In this document: positions 53,401 through 64,000 of the stretch, in pieces
Numbering within the stretch: the stretch's first letter is position 1
How the letters are laid out: the number at the start of each line of letters is the position of its first letter
Source: Polytrichum commune
Taxonomy: Eukaryota > Streptophyta > Polytrichopsida > Polytrichales > Polytrichaceae
Assembly (NCBI GenBank): GCA_950295325.1
Contig: OX485805.1
Coordinates: 17,533,501-17,597,500, forward strand
Length of the DNA: 64,000 nt
Direction: 5' to 3'
Notes under the pieces: generated by a model
What the model was told of the DNA's origin: nothing
The model's input: the letters and a program-made list of their open reading frames with translations, nothing else
Database searches by the model: none
Translations under genes and position numbers: made by a program

Positions 53401-55050
53401 GGCAAGTAACGTTGACAACAAGGTCCCGTATTACTACAAGTAGTGAGATACATATCGACTTCGCTAAGTGTATAGAGTGCAAATGAGTTCGGTTACTGTA
53501 ACGAGTAACATGCAGATGACTCAACTTAGTCGTATGTTTATAGCATGCATAATATGTTTACACTTAACATACGGAGATCATTGCGTTGAGTCATATACTT
53601 GTTGAAACAAGTTATGCAGCGATAGTTCTTAAAATTTGGATGCCTAAGAATACATCTAAGGAACATTGGATAAAATATTGGGTTGGCTATGGTTTACCGT
53701 TATCGTCAAGATCGACAACGAATCTGGGCTTCCCCTCCCTTGCTCTTTCCTCGAATTCATCACGGCAAGCTTTATTCGCTGCCCTCCTCTTCGCCTTCAT
53801 CTGCGAGTTGCGATTAGAAGTCCTTCGCATTGCAACCCATTTTTCTTCGTCTTCATCTTCTCCTTCGTCGCTGCTATGCTCCCTCACCGAGTGGCGGCGT
53901 GATGTTAATGCTAGCTCCCGTTTCATAATTAACAGTTTTTTTTTTCTATCTCTAAAGCCAGCTTGGCTGCACTACTATCCTTGTGAGGGCTAACAACATC
54001 CCGCTGAGGTTGCTTTCCTCGCGCCCGGACATAGTCTCTCCCGTCCTCCATCAAGATTGGCTTGCTCCAATCGTACTCTGCTTCTTCCTCGTCCTCGTCC
54101 CCATCCTCTTCATTCTCACGACGTTCCTCCCAACCTTCAGGTTCTCCAACAGATAGTTTCCTCTTCCCTCTGCGAGGTGAAGTCATTTTCTTCTTCCTAA
54201 AAGTCCAACTTCTAGGATTGTCTTTCTGCAAAAACACCCAAACAGTATTTTCACACATTACTTATTCCAGTAATTTGCTTAGTAAAGTTCAACTATGTCT
54301 AGTAATATATAACTAGACAAAGTAATGTGCACAACTACATGCAGTGATATTCAATTTCAAATGACTACAACACCCACAACACTTACAGCCATAGAATTAG
54401 ATTACTTACAGGTTTGCCTTGGGTTGCAATGGGTTTTCGGTGGTCTTCTTCTTCTTCTTCTTCTTCTGCTGATTCTACGCTATAGTCTATGTCCTTATCA
54501 ATTTTATGCTCACTAGACACATCATCTTCCTTGCTACTCTCATTTTCCTCTATATGCGTTGAAAGTAATGGTTTAGTTGACAACCTGGCGCTCCTCCTGG
54601 GTGGTTGAAGGGAATCGGAGACCGTAGTCCTGGCATCCTCGAAAGTATTAGCAAGCAGATCTTGCATTTTGGCTAGCAAAGACGAATTGATTGCGGGAAA
54701 TTTGTGAACCTCTAAAAACAAAGTCTTCACGTCTTCATCGCTCAATGTTGCTATTTCTCTAAGTAATTTTTTCAGCTTAATCTCCATAATAATCTGATGA
54801 CAGTTGGATAGCTGCGACAAATGAACTAAGGTGAGGGTTCCAAATTAAGCTCTTACATTTTTAGTGTAAACAGTTCTCAAAGTAGACTACAATCTTAGGC
54901 ATATCAACAAGTAATGGAAGTTTACCTCTTCAAAATAGCTGCCGGTTGCACCGAAGCCGCCAATGCAATAAATCCCAGTGATTCCAACTTCCTTTTGTTC
55001 GCTTCAATTCTAGAGCGCCTTTGTCGCTCGTATTCGGACTCCACTTCCAT
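50456..55050 (-). CDS. TnpA-like accessory protein of the CACTA element
   Basis: Candidate exons in order: 55050-54926 (MEVESEYERQRRSRIEANKR, the opening seen in many plant Ptta/En/Spm-type proteins), about 54787-54410 (poly-Glu from a CTT repeat), about 54234-53698, 53201-52777, 52327-51803, 51635-51485, 51017-50831 and about 50723-50456. Most junctions agree in phase; those after the first exon and before the last are uncertain. The 53.2-52.8 kb exon (WEYRGSRGETRMLRYEVF ... GEVRARL) resembles the Ptta/En/Spm transposase family, and the C-terminus (LLEPLSGDDPPVTTIGKAKG, ILWSSECV) resembles the Tnp1/En/Spm C-terminal domain. Such proteins bind subterminal motifs and help the transposase. A run of ten A residues near 53,942 shifts the frame between 54258-53929 and 53926-53687: a slip, an assembly error or a real lesion. 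Confidence 0.6.
51247..51458. repeat. Tandem AGACTTTACTA motif array
   Basis: Nine copies (eight exact) of AGACTTTACTA followed by GYTGCAG repeat at 20-27 bp spacing. They fall in the intron between exons 51485-51635 and 50831-51017 of the TnpA-like gene. The motif also occurs 60 bp from the element's left end, so it is a candidate TnpA-type binding site. Confidence 0.85.
52457..52610. repeat. 20-bp tandem array (AGTAACATACAACTTCGCAT)
   Basis: About six units with drift lie in the intron between exons 51803-52327 and 52777-53201. They share the AGTAA core with the other arrays in the element. Confidence 0.85.
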
Positions 55051-58000
55051 AAAATAAGTACACTACATATGATGGAGGACCGGAATAAGGTAATACACAA
55101 AATAATATCTACTTTATATTTGAAGAACGGGGCCAAACATAAAAATTGTTTGCATCAGCCATTGAGCATAACTTTAAAAGACATGTTTTAAAAAAATATT
55201 GTACTGCACACTCAAAATTTGTTAAGTGAGCTACTGTCAATAACCAACATAATGGGGAAGATCTATATGACCATTTAACTTTGCTGAAGCACTTTCACTT
55301 TGATAATTCTCTAGACATTTCATATGAGCTCTAGAAATTGTCAAAAACGAGAAGTAGCTGCCACCATTAAGATATGTTAACATAGCACTAAGTATACTAA
55401 GCTGAGTTTAGAATGTTAACTAAGCTTCATTAAGCTAGTAAGTTAAACTAAGTTAAGAAAAACTAGCTGAAACTAATTTAAACTTGCAGACTGATCATAA
55501 GGTTAATTAAGCTAAGTTCATTAACCTAAGTTCATTAACCTAAGTTAAATTAAGCTAAGTTAACATTAAACCTGAATGGTTATGAAAAGAATTAGAGAAG
55601 AAAGGGACGATACTAGTCCAACATGGGTGTACACACAAGCAAACATTTTATGTCATCTTCTCTGCTCTTACATACCTTGTTCCATTCCCTTGGGGCAGCA
55701 CACCAAAATCTACATGCGAGAGAGAGAGAGAGAGAGAGATCCTTCAGATCACAAAAATAATTCTAATTGCCCATCACAAACAGTTCTAATTGCCCATAAA
55801 AAATAATATGTCATTGCCTAGATGTTAAAGAAGTACCTTCACAAACTATGATAACTATTCTAGGCTCTGTATAAAATGACCTTAGAGCTTCCAGGATGCC
55901 CAGAAATTGCGTCACAATGGCCACAATAGACTAGCAAAGTGTCAAATAGAGAAGCATGGTCCTCAAGAATAAATTACACAAGTGGCAGCTTCATACAATC
56001 AAGTGCAGTAGTCGAGGATCTATATTTACATTAAAAAACAAACAAAAAACATTGGCCTTCTTCTGTCCCAAAGAAACCAAAAACCTAATAGAAACTCTAG
56101 AGTAAATGACATTGTCTGCAATTGAGTATCTATTCAGTTGTCAAGATGTCACTCCAAGCTTTCAAGAAGCCATCAACTATTCTCAGTCTGCAGGCTCTCA
56201 ATCCTGATACAAAATCACTAAATAGAGACACATAGACACAACAGACACCGCTCTCTAGTACTTGACAAATTGAGGTAGAATCACAAGTTGGCAATCAAAA
56301 TTAATAACATGGTTAATGAAGTTTCAGGATTTCTAGAAAAGATAAGTATGTCTGAGAAAGGAATAGGCATTGCTGGCAATCCCAAGCTTTAAGGAGCAAT
56401 CCAGCCAGTTGCTTTTGCATCTAAAAGAGTATAAGGTGATGGAACAGAAACAGTCATGCATTATTGCATTATTCGACCTAATTGGTACAGAATTGCAAAT
56501 TGAAGTACAGTGAAACGACTCTTGCATTAAACTTCACTGTATACACACAAATTGTGTACATGTTGACCAACAAGATATGGACATTGCTAATCAGGCAGAT
56601 TGTTAACAAGACAGATTGCAACTCTGCACAAAAGGGGCACCTCAATGTTTCAGGCTCTTCAAATGCTAAAATAGTATAGAAAGAAAATTGGAAATAGTTG
56701 AAGGGTAAAGAACTCACTAGTCATTAGCTAACACAAGGAACCCGATAGTGATATAGAGGAGCTGAAAACTCCTCAATTGATAGCTTCCCTTCTCCAACAG
56801 CAATGAAATGTTGTAGCTAATCCCCGCTCACTGTTCACTGCAAAATCTCGAATGTTAAGAGCTAGCCCAGTTTGAAGAACCCAGCGAGACTCAATGCATG
56901 CAGGGGAGACAAATTAAAAGAGGACTCATTGCTTGTGAGATGAAGCCATCAGTACAAGTTTAGAGCCAGGTGTGAAAGTGGAGAGGATGGACTACAGGTT
57001 AAGGGTTGGCATTGAAAGTTATACAACACACATGATACAACACGCAGGTGTTTTGCTTGACGTTTTGAAAACGCGTCTCACGAAAGAGGCCCGATGTACA
57101 AGATTGAGGGGCTACTGTCAATGTGTAAATAAACAGAAAGAATGCAATCTTAATGGCACCAACGGCGACTGAGATATGGGATCAACTGTTCTTTTATGCA
57201 TGGGTGCTCAGTATAGAGGTTAAATTCAGGCCATGGCCATTGCAACACATTAGATGCTCACCAGCAGCAGCAACGAAGGCTTAACATGGACAAAGTATAT
57301 ATAGAAAATCTCAAGACTGGAACTACAAGAAAATTATTTCTTCCTGTTGCAGTACTCGAACACCAATCGAAAACTTTCAACGAGTCAACTTCCAAACACT
57401 TACAAATTATTGCGGATTTTGCAATGTCCACTCTGCAGAAACCCAAAACCAGTTTATGAGGGGCCGACTGTTTTTATACATTCCAACTTTTAGCCCTTTT
57501 CAAAATCAAAAGCCCAAGAAAATCGCTTGCCTTATTTGTGGAGATTATGATATACAAAGGAGAAGGAAAGAAGGACCTACTCAAAACGCAATCAAGACAC
57601 GCTGTATGCTTCTGTACATTCAATACCATTCAGGGACCCTCAATACCAGTCCACGGAAGTCAAATTTCCACATCTGTTAGATAATCCTTCTCCACTAAAA
57701 TCCTAAACCAACTCGAAATTATCATAACTATGATACCTCATTCTTTATATTACAATTGAAACCAACATAACAAATTTGATGCAAACATGGCCACATGATA
57801 GTTTCTATTACTCAAGTTTAACATTATTTGAATGCATAGGACTGTTGATCATGAGTATTGCTCTAAGTAATGATCATGCTTTCTGTTCATCTGATGGCAT
57901 CGTTGGTCACTTGCATTTTGGGATGTTGTGAAATAGGCAACCTACTTGCGAGGAATTATCATGTTCTACCAATTTGAGTTGAGACTCTTAAAATGGATTT

Positions 58001-61000
58001 TCAATTGCAAATGATTGGATTTTGGTAGATCAAAAGTCATTTTATTAGCAATCGTTTATCTCAAACACAATTGTTGGCATTGTCTATCACCTGCAAAAGA
58101 TTGTTAATAAATCCTCTGTGAATGGTTATCCTCTATATGTAATGAAGTGCTCACATCTCAAGGGACATTTTGACAGTTTGGTCACATCGAGCTCATATTG
58201 TGCTTGCAACTTTCCACCAATATAGAGTATCTGTGATATCATCAAATTTCATCAATTCTACCAGCATTTGAGATTATGATGAATTCTCGAAGCTTTTACA
58301 TCTAATTTCATTCTGGGAGGACCAGGGCTACTATTCATAGTTTTGACTGTCTGGATGTGATCCTTCAATGATGCCTCCCAAGTTCGCTTTTGTGAAACCC
58401 TTGGAAATGTTATTATTTGACAATCTTAGAAAAGTCTTTATACCTCAGACCTTTAAGACTCGAATTAAGGTTGCTTACCCGTACATAAGCTGGATGCTTG
58501 CTAAAAGTGTCCAATGCCTCTTCTGCAACCCATAAAATATATGCGACATGAATTTCAAGACTGAGCAAGCATCCTCAGAGGAGCACTGGAATGTGAGATA
58601 GAATATGGACAGTTCTCAAGTCACAAGAAGCACCAATCTGGATGATTCGAACTTGCCAAGTGCACATCATGCAAGACCATGTACATTGGACATGCACATT
58701 TTGATGTAATAGAATGGTTTGCAGAAGAAAAGAAAGAAAAGAAAAGAAGAAGCATGGAACGGTTGTAATTCAGCTCTTAACCAACCTGATTGAGTTCAAC
58801 AAAGTCGGTTCTAAAAAGATGAGATGCACCTTTCTCTGGACACCATTTCCGGTTGCTTCCAATCTTGATATATCTCCTGCCAAGAGAAAATCCTCAACTG
58901 CAACCAAAAAAGTCTAATACTTTCAGTCACAAAATATGCATCTGTGTGTAACTCGAAGAGATCCACTCCAATCTTACAAGTCAGATTATCCAGACCTTGA
59001 CTGACTAAAAAGATGAATCGTTTTCTAGGGCCATGGGATCACAGGGGTGCGCATGATGTACATGTAAGAAATCTTACAATAAAAGCGAACTTCTGTAACG
59101 CATATCTATACGCAGAGAACTTGATTTAAAGAATGAAAAAGGGGATTTCCAAGCTCAATAGCCCCTTCGTAACTGCCTGAACTAAGACAGAATCGATGGT
59201 GGCAAGCTTATGACTAGCGTCGCTAAGTTTTAAAACTAGACAGCACAAATCACTTGTTGGTTGAGTTCTCGTCCCAGATTCAACGACCTCTTGCTTACCA
59301 TCAATTGAATGGAGAGAACCAACTGCTCGTTACGGATTAACCGGTTGAGTTTGAGAAACAACTGGCCAAAGTTTCAAGACTTCAGGAAGATTATCGATCA
59401 CGTGTAGAGGAATCTGGGGAATATACCCAACTTTTCATGAAGAAAAACCTCGAAAGATCACAACATGTAACCAGTTGGGACTTAAAAGAACACTGCGATT
59501 TTGGCTGATCATTATGCCCACAGATCTCCCTGGACACACTGTTACAGATTGGCATTCTTCGTTTTCTCCCCATGCACATACAATAACTCTAGAAGCCAAC
59601 AAAAGCTCTCCCCAGCAACATTAAATTTTCTTCCTACAACTGCTAATTGTTGAGTTTCCGTGAATTCCAACTGCTTCTTGTCTATTGGAAGGATTTTCTT
59701 TAAATCACTTACCATCTTAGAGCCCTTAACCCTAAAAGCCACCTTCAACAAACTTCGATGGACATCAGAAGTCACTGACCCAATGATTCTTTTCTCGTTG
59801 ACCGCAATCAATAAAATACTCTTCCTAAACCTGTTTATTATCGAACTTCCGTGAATTCCACCTGGTTCTTGTGCATTGGAAGGATTTTCATCACTTAGCC
59901 AACAAACATACATACACATACACTTACCCGGAGATCAAAGTACCAGACGCCGAAGCTCGCCCTTGAGATTAAGATCTAGAATGCGAAGCTCACCGCGATC
60001 GTTGCAAAAGGTGTTACTAGATGTATCGATGTAGAAGGAAAGGAAGAAGAAGAGAGCAGGAAGGTCTTAACCCTAACCCTAACTTCTCTTCGATCACATT
60101 CAGGGGCCACTTGAAGTTTACACCGAGCTGCGGAAGACCTAGCACACATACATCCTCCGTCGCCAATCGAGGATGCTAAACCCTATCATTCAACCCTCAA
60201 CCGAAATCCAACGAGAAGCCCACTTCAAGAGTTGAAGAAATCAAAACGAAAAGAGACATCGGCAGGGTTCTCTCTGCGTGTAAAAGTAAAGCTAGAACAG
60301 ATTCAAACCTGCATAAGATCTACGAGCATAAGTTCTATGCTTTACAATCACAACACTGGAGAGCATATTGAAGTACCTCAGGAGCGCCAGTGACTTCCGA
60401 TGCGCTGATGCAATACAAAGAGAGCGCAGATCCTTAATCACTGATTCAAGGAAAAGAGGTCAGAAAGTGAAGAAACAACTCCCCTTGAAGAAACAATCGC
60501 CGGCAACAAGGAAACATTGGTAAACCCTAAGCTCTCCCTGCTTGAAATCCAACAACCAACATTCATCCGTTCACTCTCTAGCTAAATGCCGTTGAAGCCT
60601 TAAGCTACCTCACGCCGACCTCCTCGCCACAATATTCCAACCACAATCGACACCAACCTCTCCCTCCCTTGCGCCTTGCCTGCGCCTGCGTCTCGTCTGG
60701 GGCTGGGTCTCCTTCGCATCTCCGGCAAAAGCATCTGGAGTACCCATACTGTGCGTAGTCCACGCTTACCAACTACAGTACTGCTACTGCGAAGGCCGTG
60801 GGAGTAGGAGACTATTTACCGCAAGAGGGCAGAGTTTTCGGTGGGTGAACTCTGAAGTAAGTTTTCACTTTTTTGCACCCTCAAGTAATTTTTCACTTTA
60901 CCTTATAACTACATTGTGTTGTGGAATTAGTGAAGGTTACCATTTGGAGTGATGTGTAGGCTAAAACCTTTTACATGAAGTTATTTTTAGCAACTAAGTT

Positions 61001-61193
61001 ATAGCATATCATTCAGTCTGTAGGCTAAGTACTTATTTTATTTGTAAGAGAAAGGACACTCTCGGTAAAAGCGGCAGCAACACGGAATTCCAAGTAGTAG
61101 CCCAGGTGTATTTGACAAGACAATGTACACTAAATATAATAAGATTTAATGTGTTAATTTAGTGTTCACATGTTCTATAATTGCCCTTTCAAC
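55051..61193. other. 6-kb interior of the CACTA element, no gene identified
   Basis: The region lies between divergent TnpA-like and transposase genes. It has a (GA)n microsatellite at 55717-55740, degenerate CATTAACCTAAGTT repeats near 55,500, a CCCTAACCCTAAC telomere-like stretch at 60070, and two related 50-bp segments at about 59652 and 59838 (TTCCGTGAATTCCA ... ATTGGAAGGATTTTC). A minus-strand frame at 59919-59542 looks weakly coding but I do not recognise it. The region 60.0-60.8 kb has the composition of a plant gene leader. Captured host DNA is possible but unproven. Confidence 0.35.
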
Positions 61194-61331
61194 TGTGAAG
61201 TAATGTCACTATGTGAAGTAATGTCATTTACTTCATGATGTAATGTCATGAAGTAATGTTATTTACTGTATGAAGTAATGTCATAGTAATGTGACAATGT
61301 GAAGTAATGTCATTTACTACATGAAGTAAAA
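61194..61331. repeat. GAAGTAATGTCAT repeat array
   Basis: About eight irregular copies of GAAGTAATGTCAT and ATTTACT lie about 180 bp upstream of the zinc/SET gene start. They may be part of its promoter or further binding sites of the AGTAA type. Confidence 0.75.
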
Positions 61332-61509
61332 ACGTGAACTTTAAGTTAAAGGAACCCATAATTTAAGATCTCCAGACCAATTACAACAAATGTGGTGCAA
61401 AGGATGTTGCAGGTGAATTTGATTTTTGAATTGTGCCAACATCTTTAACCCGCTAATTGAAGGTCACATTCTTTCTACTATAATTCATTTACTTTGATGC
61501 AGAATCAAA

Positions 61510-62393
61510 ATGGATGCAACATCGAGACGCGCAATGTTGGACTTGGAGCTATGGGACTTGGAAGAAAAAGAAGTGGACAAAAGAAGATTGGTAAAGTATC
61601 GTTGCCCTTGTAGTATGTGTGCAGGGGGGAAGGTGTTGTCAAGAGCAACCATACGAAAACATCTTCGTCGATACAAACGTGACTCCGCATTTACGAAATC
61701 CATATTGGTGAGTAAAATATATAGTCCCTTTCGAATTATATTGCATTGTAAACAAGGCAATTGAATTATGTCGTAACATTGATTCCCTTCGTGTAGGCAC
61801 AAAGACGACCCTTTGTTGAGGCCGCGGCCAAGGTGGCCATTCAATTGTTTTTTAAAGAGTCCACAACCCCAAAACATGTCCCCCAAAAGAGAAATTACAC
61901 TAAGGAGGAGCTGAAATTGATGAATTGGAGGCGTGGAGCTTTCGATGGGCAGTGGTGCAATGGGCCCATACCGAAGTTCACCACTTTCAGTTTTCACCAA
62001 AGACACTGGGTGGTGAAAATTTCAAATTTTTCATTTATGGGCTGGGGTTTGTTTGCCATGGACCCCGCAAAAGAAGGAGATATTCTCTTGCCATTTGTAG
62101 GTCCCCAATATAGCAAGTCAGAATACAGAAAAATGAAAAGTCTTGTGCCAAGCTTCAAGAGTTATGTCCTTAAAGTTGAGGAAGATATTTACATAGACGG
62201 GAGTGTGGAGAAGGGCAATGTTGCTGGATTTATCAACAGCTCCATAGGGCGAGAGGAAATTGGCAATGTAGTGTGGGAGTATAGTATGCTTCCCAAACCT
62301 TGGAAGGAGAACGAGTGGGGTTTTGTTATGACAATTGCATCAATGGATATAGAGGCAGGAGAAGAGCTGTATGCGCATTACTCCGTGAATTAA
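61510..62393 (+). CDS. Transposase-associated zinc finger fused to SET domain
   Basis: Exon 61510-61707 (ATG; donor GTGAGT) joins 61797-62393 (acceptor CGTGTAG) in phase 0, giving 264 residues and a TAA stop. Residues 30-51 (RCPCSMC ... IRKHL) match the transposase-associated zinc domain that opens TNP2-type CACTA transposases (C32, C34, C37, H51). Residues 137-262 form a SET domain: GWGLFA (148-153), EGDILLPFVG, GNVAGFINSS (206-215, the NHS position reading NSS) and GEELYAHY (254-261). SET proteins transfer methyl groups to lysines, usually on histones. Key loops are present but the His of NHS is missing, so activity is uncertain. No pre- or post-SET cysteines are seen. Its first exon is also in phase with the transposase exon at 62858, so the SET exon looks inserted between transposase exons. 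Confidence 0.7.
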
Positions 62394-62509
62394 ATTCCCG
62401 CGATTATGTTGAGACATTTTTCGAATTTAATGCATCAACAATTTCACCACTATGTCTTGTACTTGGAGCAGCTAAGAGTTGTGATGGGGTGTCATATATT
62501 AATCTCAAC

Positions 62510-62690
62510 TGTGTATAGTAATGTGCTACTTTTCATAGTAATACTGCATAGTAATGTGCTACTGTTACTAGTAATAGTTTATAGTAATGTGTTACTGTTC
62601 ATAGTAATGGTGCATAGGTGTAGTGCATAGTAATGGTGAATAGCTTTTAAGCTGCCACAACCCTACTATTACTGTATATAGTAATGATCT
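62510..62690. repeat. ATAGTAATGTGCTACT repeat array
   Basis: Irregular repeats of CATAGTAATGTGCTACTGTT lie in the interval between the SET exon and the transposase exon, again built around AGTAA. Confidence 0.8.
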
Positions 62691-62857
62691 ACTTACACTC
62701 CAGGAATGCTACAGGTCCTGTCCAGTTTACCGTGCTTGCACAGAAGATTGTTTTTTCCCTTTGGGATGGTCATCAATTATAGATTCTCAAATGTTTGTAA
62801 ATACATAAGGTTACTAAGAGAATATGTATTGTTTTCTTCTTCATGGTGCACATGCAG

Positions 62858-64000
62858 GAGGTCAACAATGACATTTATATTGCCCAAAAAGACATATGTA
62901 TGGCGACCCAAGGAGGGAGGTACATGACGGCACAAGGAAATAATGATATGGAAATAGGAGTAGCCGAAGACATTGTTGCACACGAAAATGCAGAAGTGTT
63001 GCGGGATAATAACGAGGAAGTGGAGGTAATCCGGATGGTCCACGAATGTTTCGAGAGGTTTGATGGTTTGCCCGGATATACAAATACCACTCCAAATGAA
63101 GAGGGAATTGAGGAAGAACTTCAGGGAACTCACGAAGATTTGGATGAATTGGCCAATACACATCCCCATGTAGGTGATGAGGTGAATGACGACATTGCCG
63201 ACAACACGGAGGACTTATTGAAAGAAGCGAACACCCCACTATTCAAGAACAGCCCTACCAACCGGTTACAAGCAGTTCTCATGATCCTGAATGTGTGCAC
63301 CATTTTTGGAGTTTCCAACGCATGTGTCGATGAGTTGTTGAAACTGCTAAAACATGATCTACTCCCAAGAAAAAACACTTGTCCTCAATCACACTACAAG
63401 GCCAAAAGATTGGTGAAGAAGTTGGGTTTGAGCTACAATACTATCCATGCGTGCAAGAATGGCCATTGCTTATTTAGGAACGAGCTCAAGGACGAAAAAG
63501 TGTGTCCGGAATGCAAGGAATCTCGGTATGTTCCGAATTCTGATAGCATTCCAGTGAAAGTGTTGCGACACTTCCCCCTTATACCTCGGTTGCTCCGAAT
63601 GTACCATTGCAAACGACTAGCCGAGCTTATGACGTGGCATATTGAGGGGAAAAGCAAGGATTCCACCATAAGATCGATTGTGGACTCAAAGGCATGGAAA
63701 CACGTGGACGCAAGGTGGCCGGAGTTTGCGAAGGAGCCCCGGAATCTACGTTTGGCACTAGCGTTGGATGGTGTCAACCCTTTCTCTAACCAATCTCTAA
63801 GTCACTCTACATGGCCAGTTGTATTGCTAAACTACAACTTGCCACCTTGGTTGGTCACCAAGCGGTTTTTTGTGATGCTATCCCTAATCATTCCTGGCAA
63901 AGAATCCGTGAAAGAGGAAAACATACATGTGTACTTAGCACCATTGGTGGAGGAACTACAAAGATTGTGGGAAGGGGTGATTGCAAAGGACGGATCCATT
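62858..64000 (+). CDS. TNP2-type CACTA transposase (open at window end)
   Basis: The frame starts after an acceptor (CACATGCAG) at 62858 and stays open for 381 codons to the window edge. An in-exon Met lies at 62899. After an acidic N-terminal part come a zinc-ribbon-like segment (KNGHCLF ... KVCPECKESRY) and the TNP2 core: LRLALALDGVNPFSNQS (the DG-x-x-PF catalytic region), STWPVVLLNYNLPPWLV, LSLIIPGKES and the VYLAPLVEELQRLWEGV run. These are hallmark strings of the plant CACTA transposase family, and the enzyme cuts element ends. The reading frame has no stop in the window, so this may be a functional gene. Splicing from exon 61510-61707 would supply the usual N-terminal zinc domain. Confidence 0.88.

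Larger units (their letters stand above)
49291..64000. mobile_element. Large CACTA (En/Spm) transposon, right end outside window
   Basis: The left terminus CACTACTACAAAAC at 49291 starts exactly where the tandem array is cut, matching the CACTA terminal signature. Inside are a TnpA-like gene (minus strand), a TNP2-type transposase (plus strand) and arrays of an AGTAA-containing motif, as expected of CACTA subterminal regions. The other end and the 3-bp duplication (left flank ATG) are not in the window, so membership of everything to 64000 in one element is an inference. Confidence 0.6.

Overview
The window is eukaryotic nuclear DNA, almost certainly from a land plant. It has GT-AG introns, plant-style repeats (Ty1/copia, CACTA, PIF/Harbinger, hAT-like MITEs, LINE remnants), degenerate TTTAGGG telomere-type repeats and a plant receptor-like kinase. 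The species cannot be fixed from the sequence. A non-flowering land plant is possible, but that is a guess. Intact host genes are few and most of the window is mobile or repetitive DNA.

Layout. 0-2 kb: degenerate telomere-like repeats, a Harbinger-type MITE, a C-rich tract and a 26-bp tandem repeat. 2-12.3 kb: an unusual cassette of at least four decayed or hypothetical genes. They are a protein with a DGQH (ParB/DGQHR-like) motif, a coiled-coil/proline-rich protein, an FCP1-like HAD phosphatase and a Ser/Pro-rich protein. About 24 copies of a near-perfect palindrome are scattered through this cassette (arms TTTACGAACG / CGTTCGTAAA around a variable dinucleotide). They lie between genes, inside every intron I could define, and sometimes inside reading frames. 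I found none in the rest of the window.

12.5-16.5 kb and 35-40.8 kb hold two diverged copies of one repeat segment. Each carries insertions missing from the other: two hAT-like MITEs in the first and a 1.69-kb LTR-like insertion in the second. 16.6-24.0 kb is the 3' part of a membrane-transporter gene (auxin efflux carrier/PILS-like by appearance), with a 5.5-kb, recently inserted but already disabled copia element in one intron. 25.3-29.8 kb is a seven-exon receptor-like kinase on the minus strand whose splice phases all agree. 31.7-32.8 kb looks like organelle group II intron DNA moved to the nucleus. 33.8-35.1 kb is a 1.3-kb Harbinger-type element.

42.0-45.4 kb is a minus-strand gene with a DGNHRR motif and a C-terminal SWIM zinc finger. 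A private tandem array (85-bp and 213-bp units, 44.0-49.3 kb) fills one of its introns and its upstream flank. At 49,291 the array stops at a CACTA-type terminus, and a large CACTA element appears to run to the window end. It encodes a TnpA-like accessory gene on the minus strand and, on the plus strand, a zinc-finger plus SET-domain gene followed by a TNP2-type transposase that is open at the window edge.

How the parts relate. The most interesting features are (i) a DGQH-protein gene cassette saturated with one palindrome, (ii) a second DGNH-protein gene sitting in its own repeat array, which carries a similarly built palindrome, and (iii) a SET methyltransferase-like exon between the zinc-finger exon and the catalytic exon of a CACTA transposase. 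All functional links are inferences from motifs and position.
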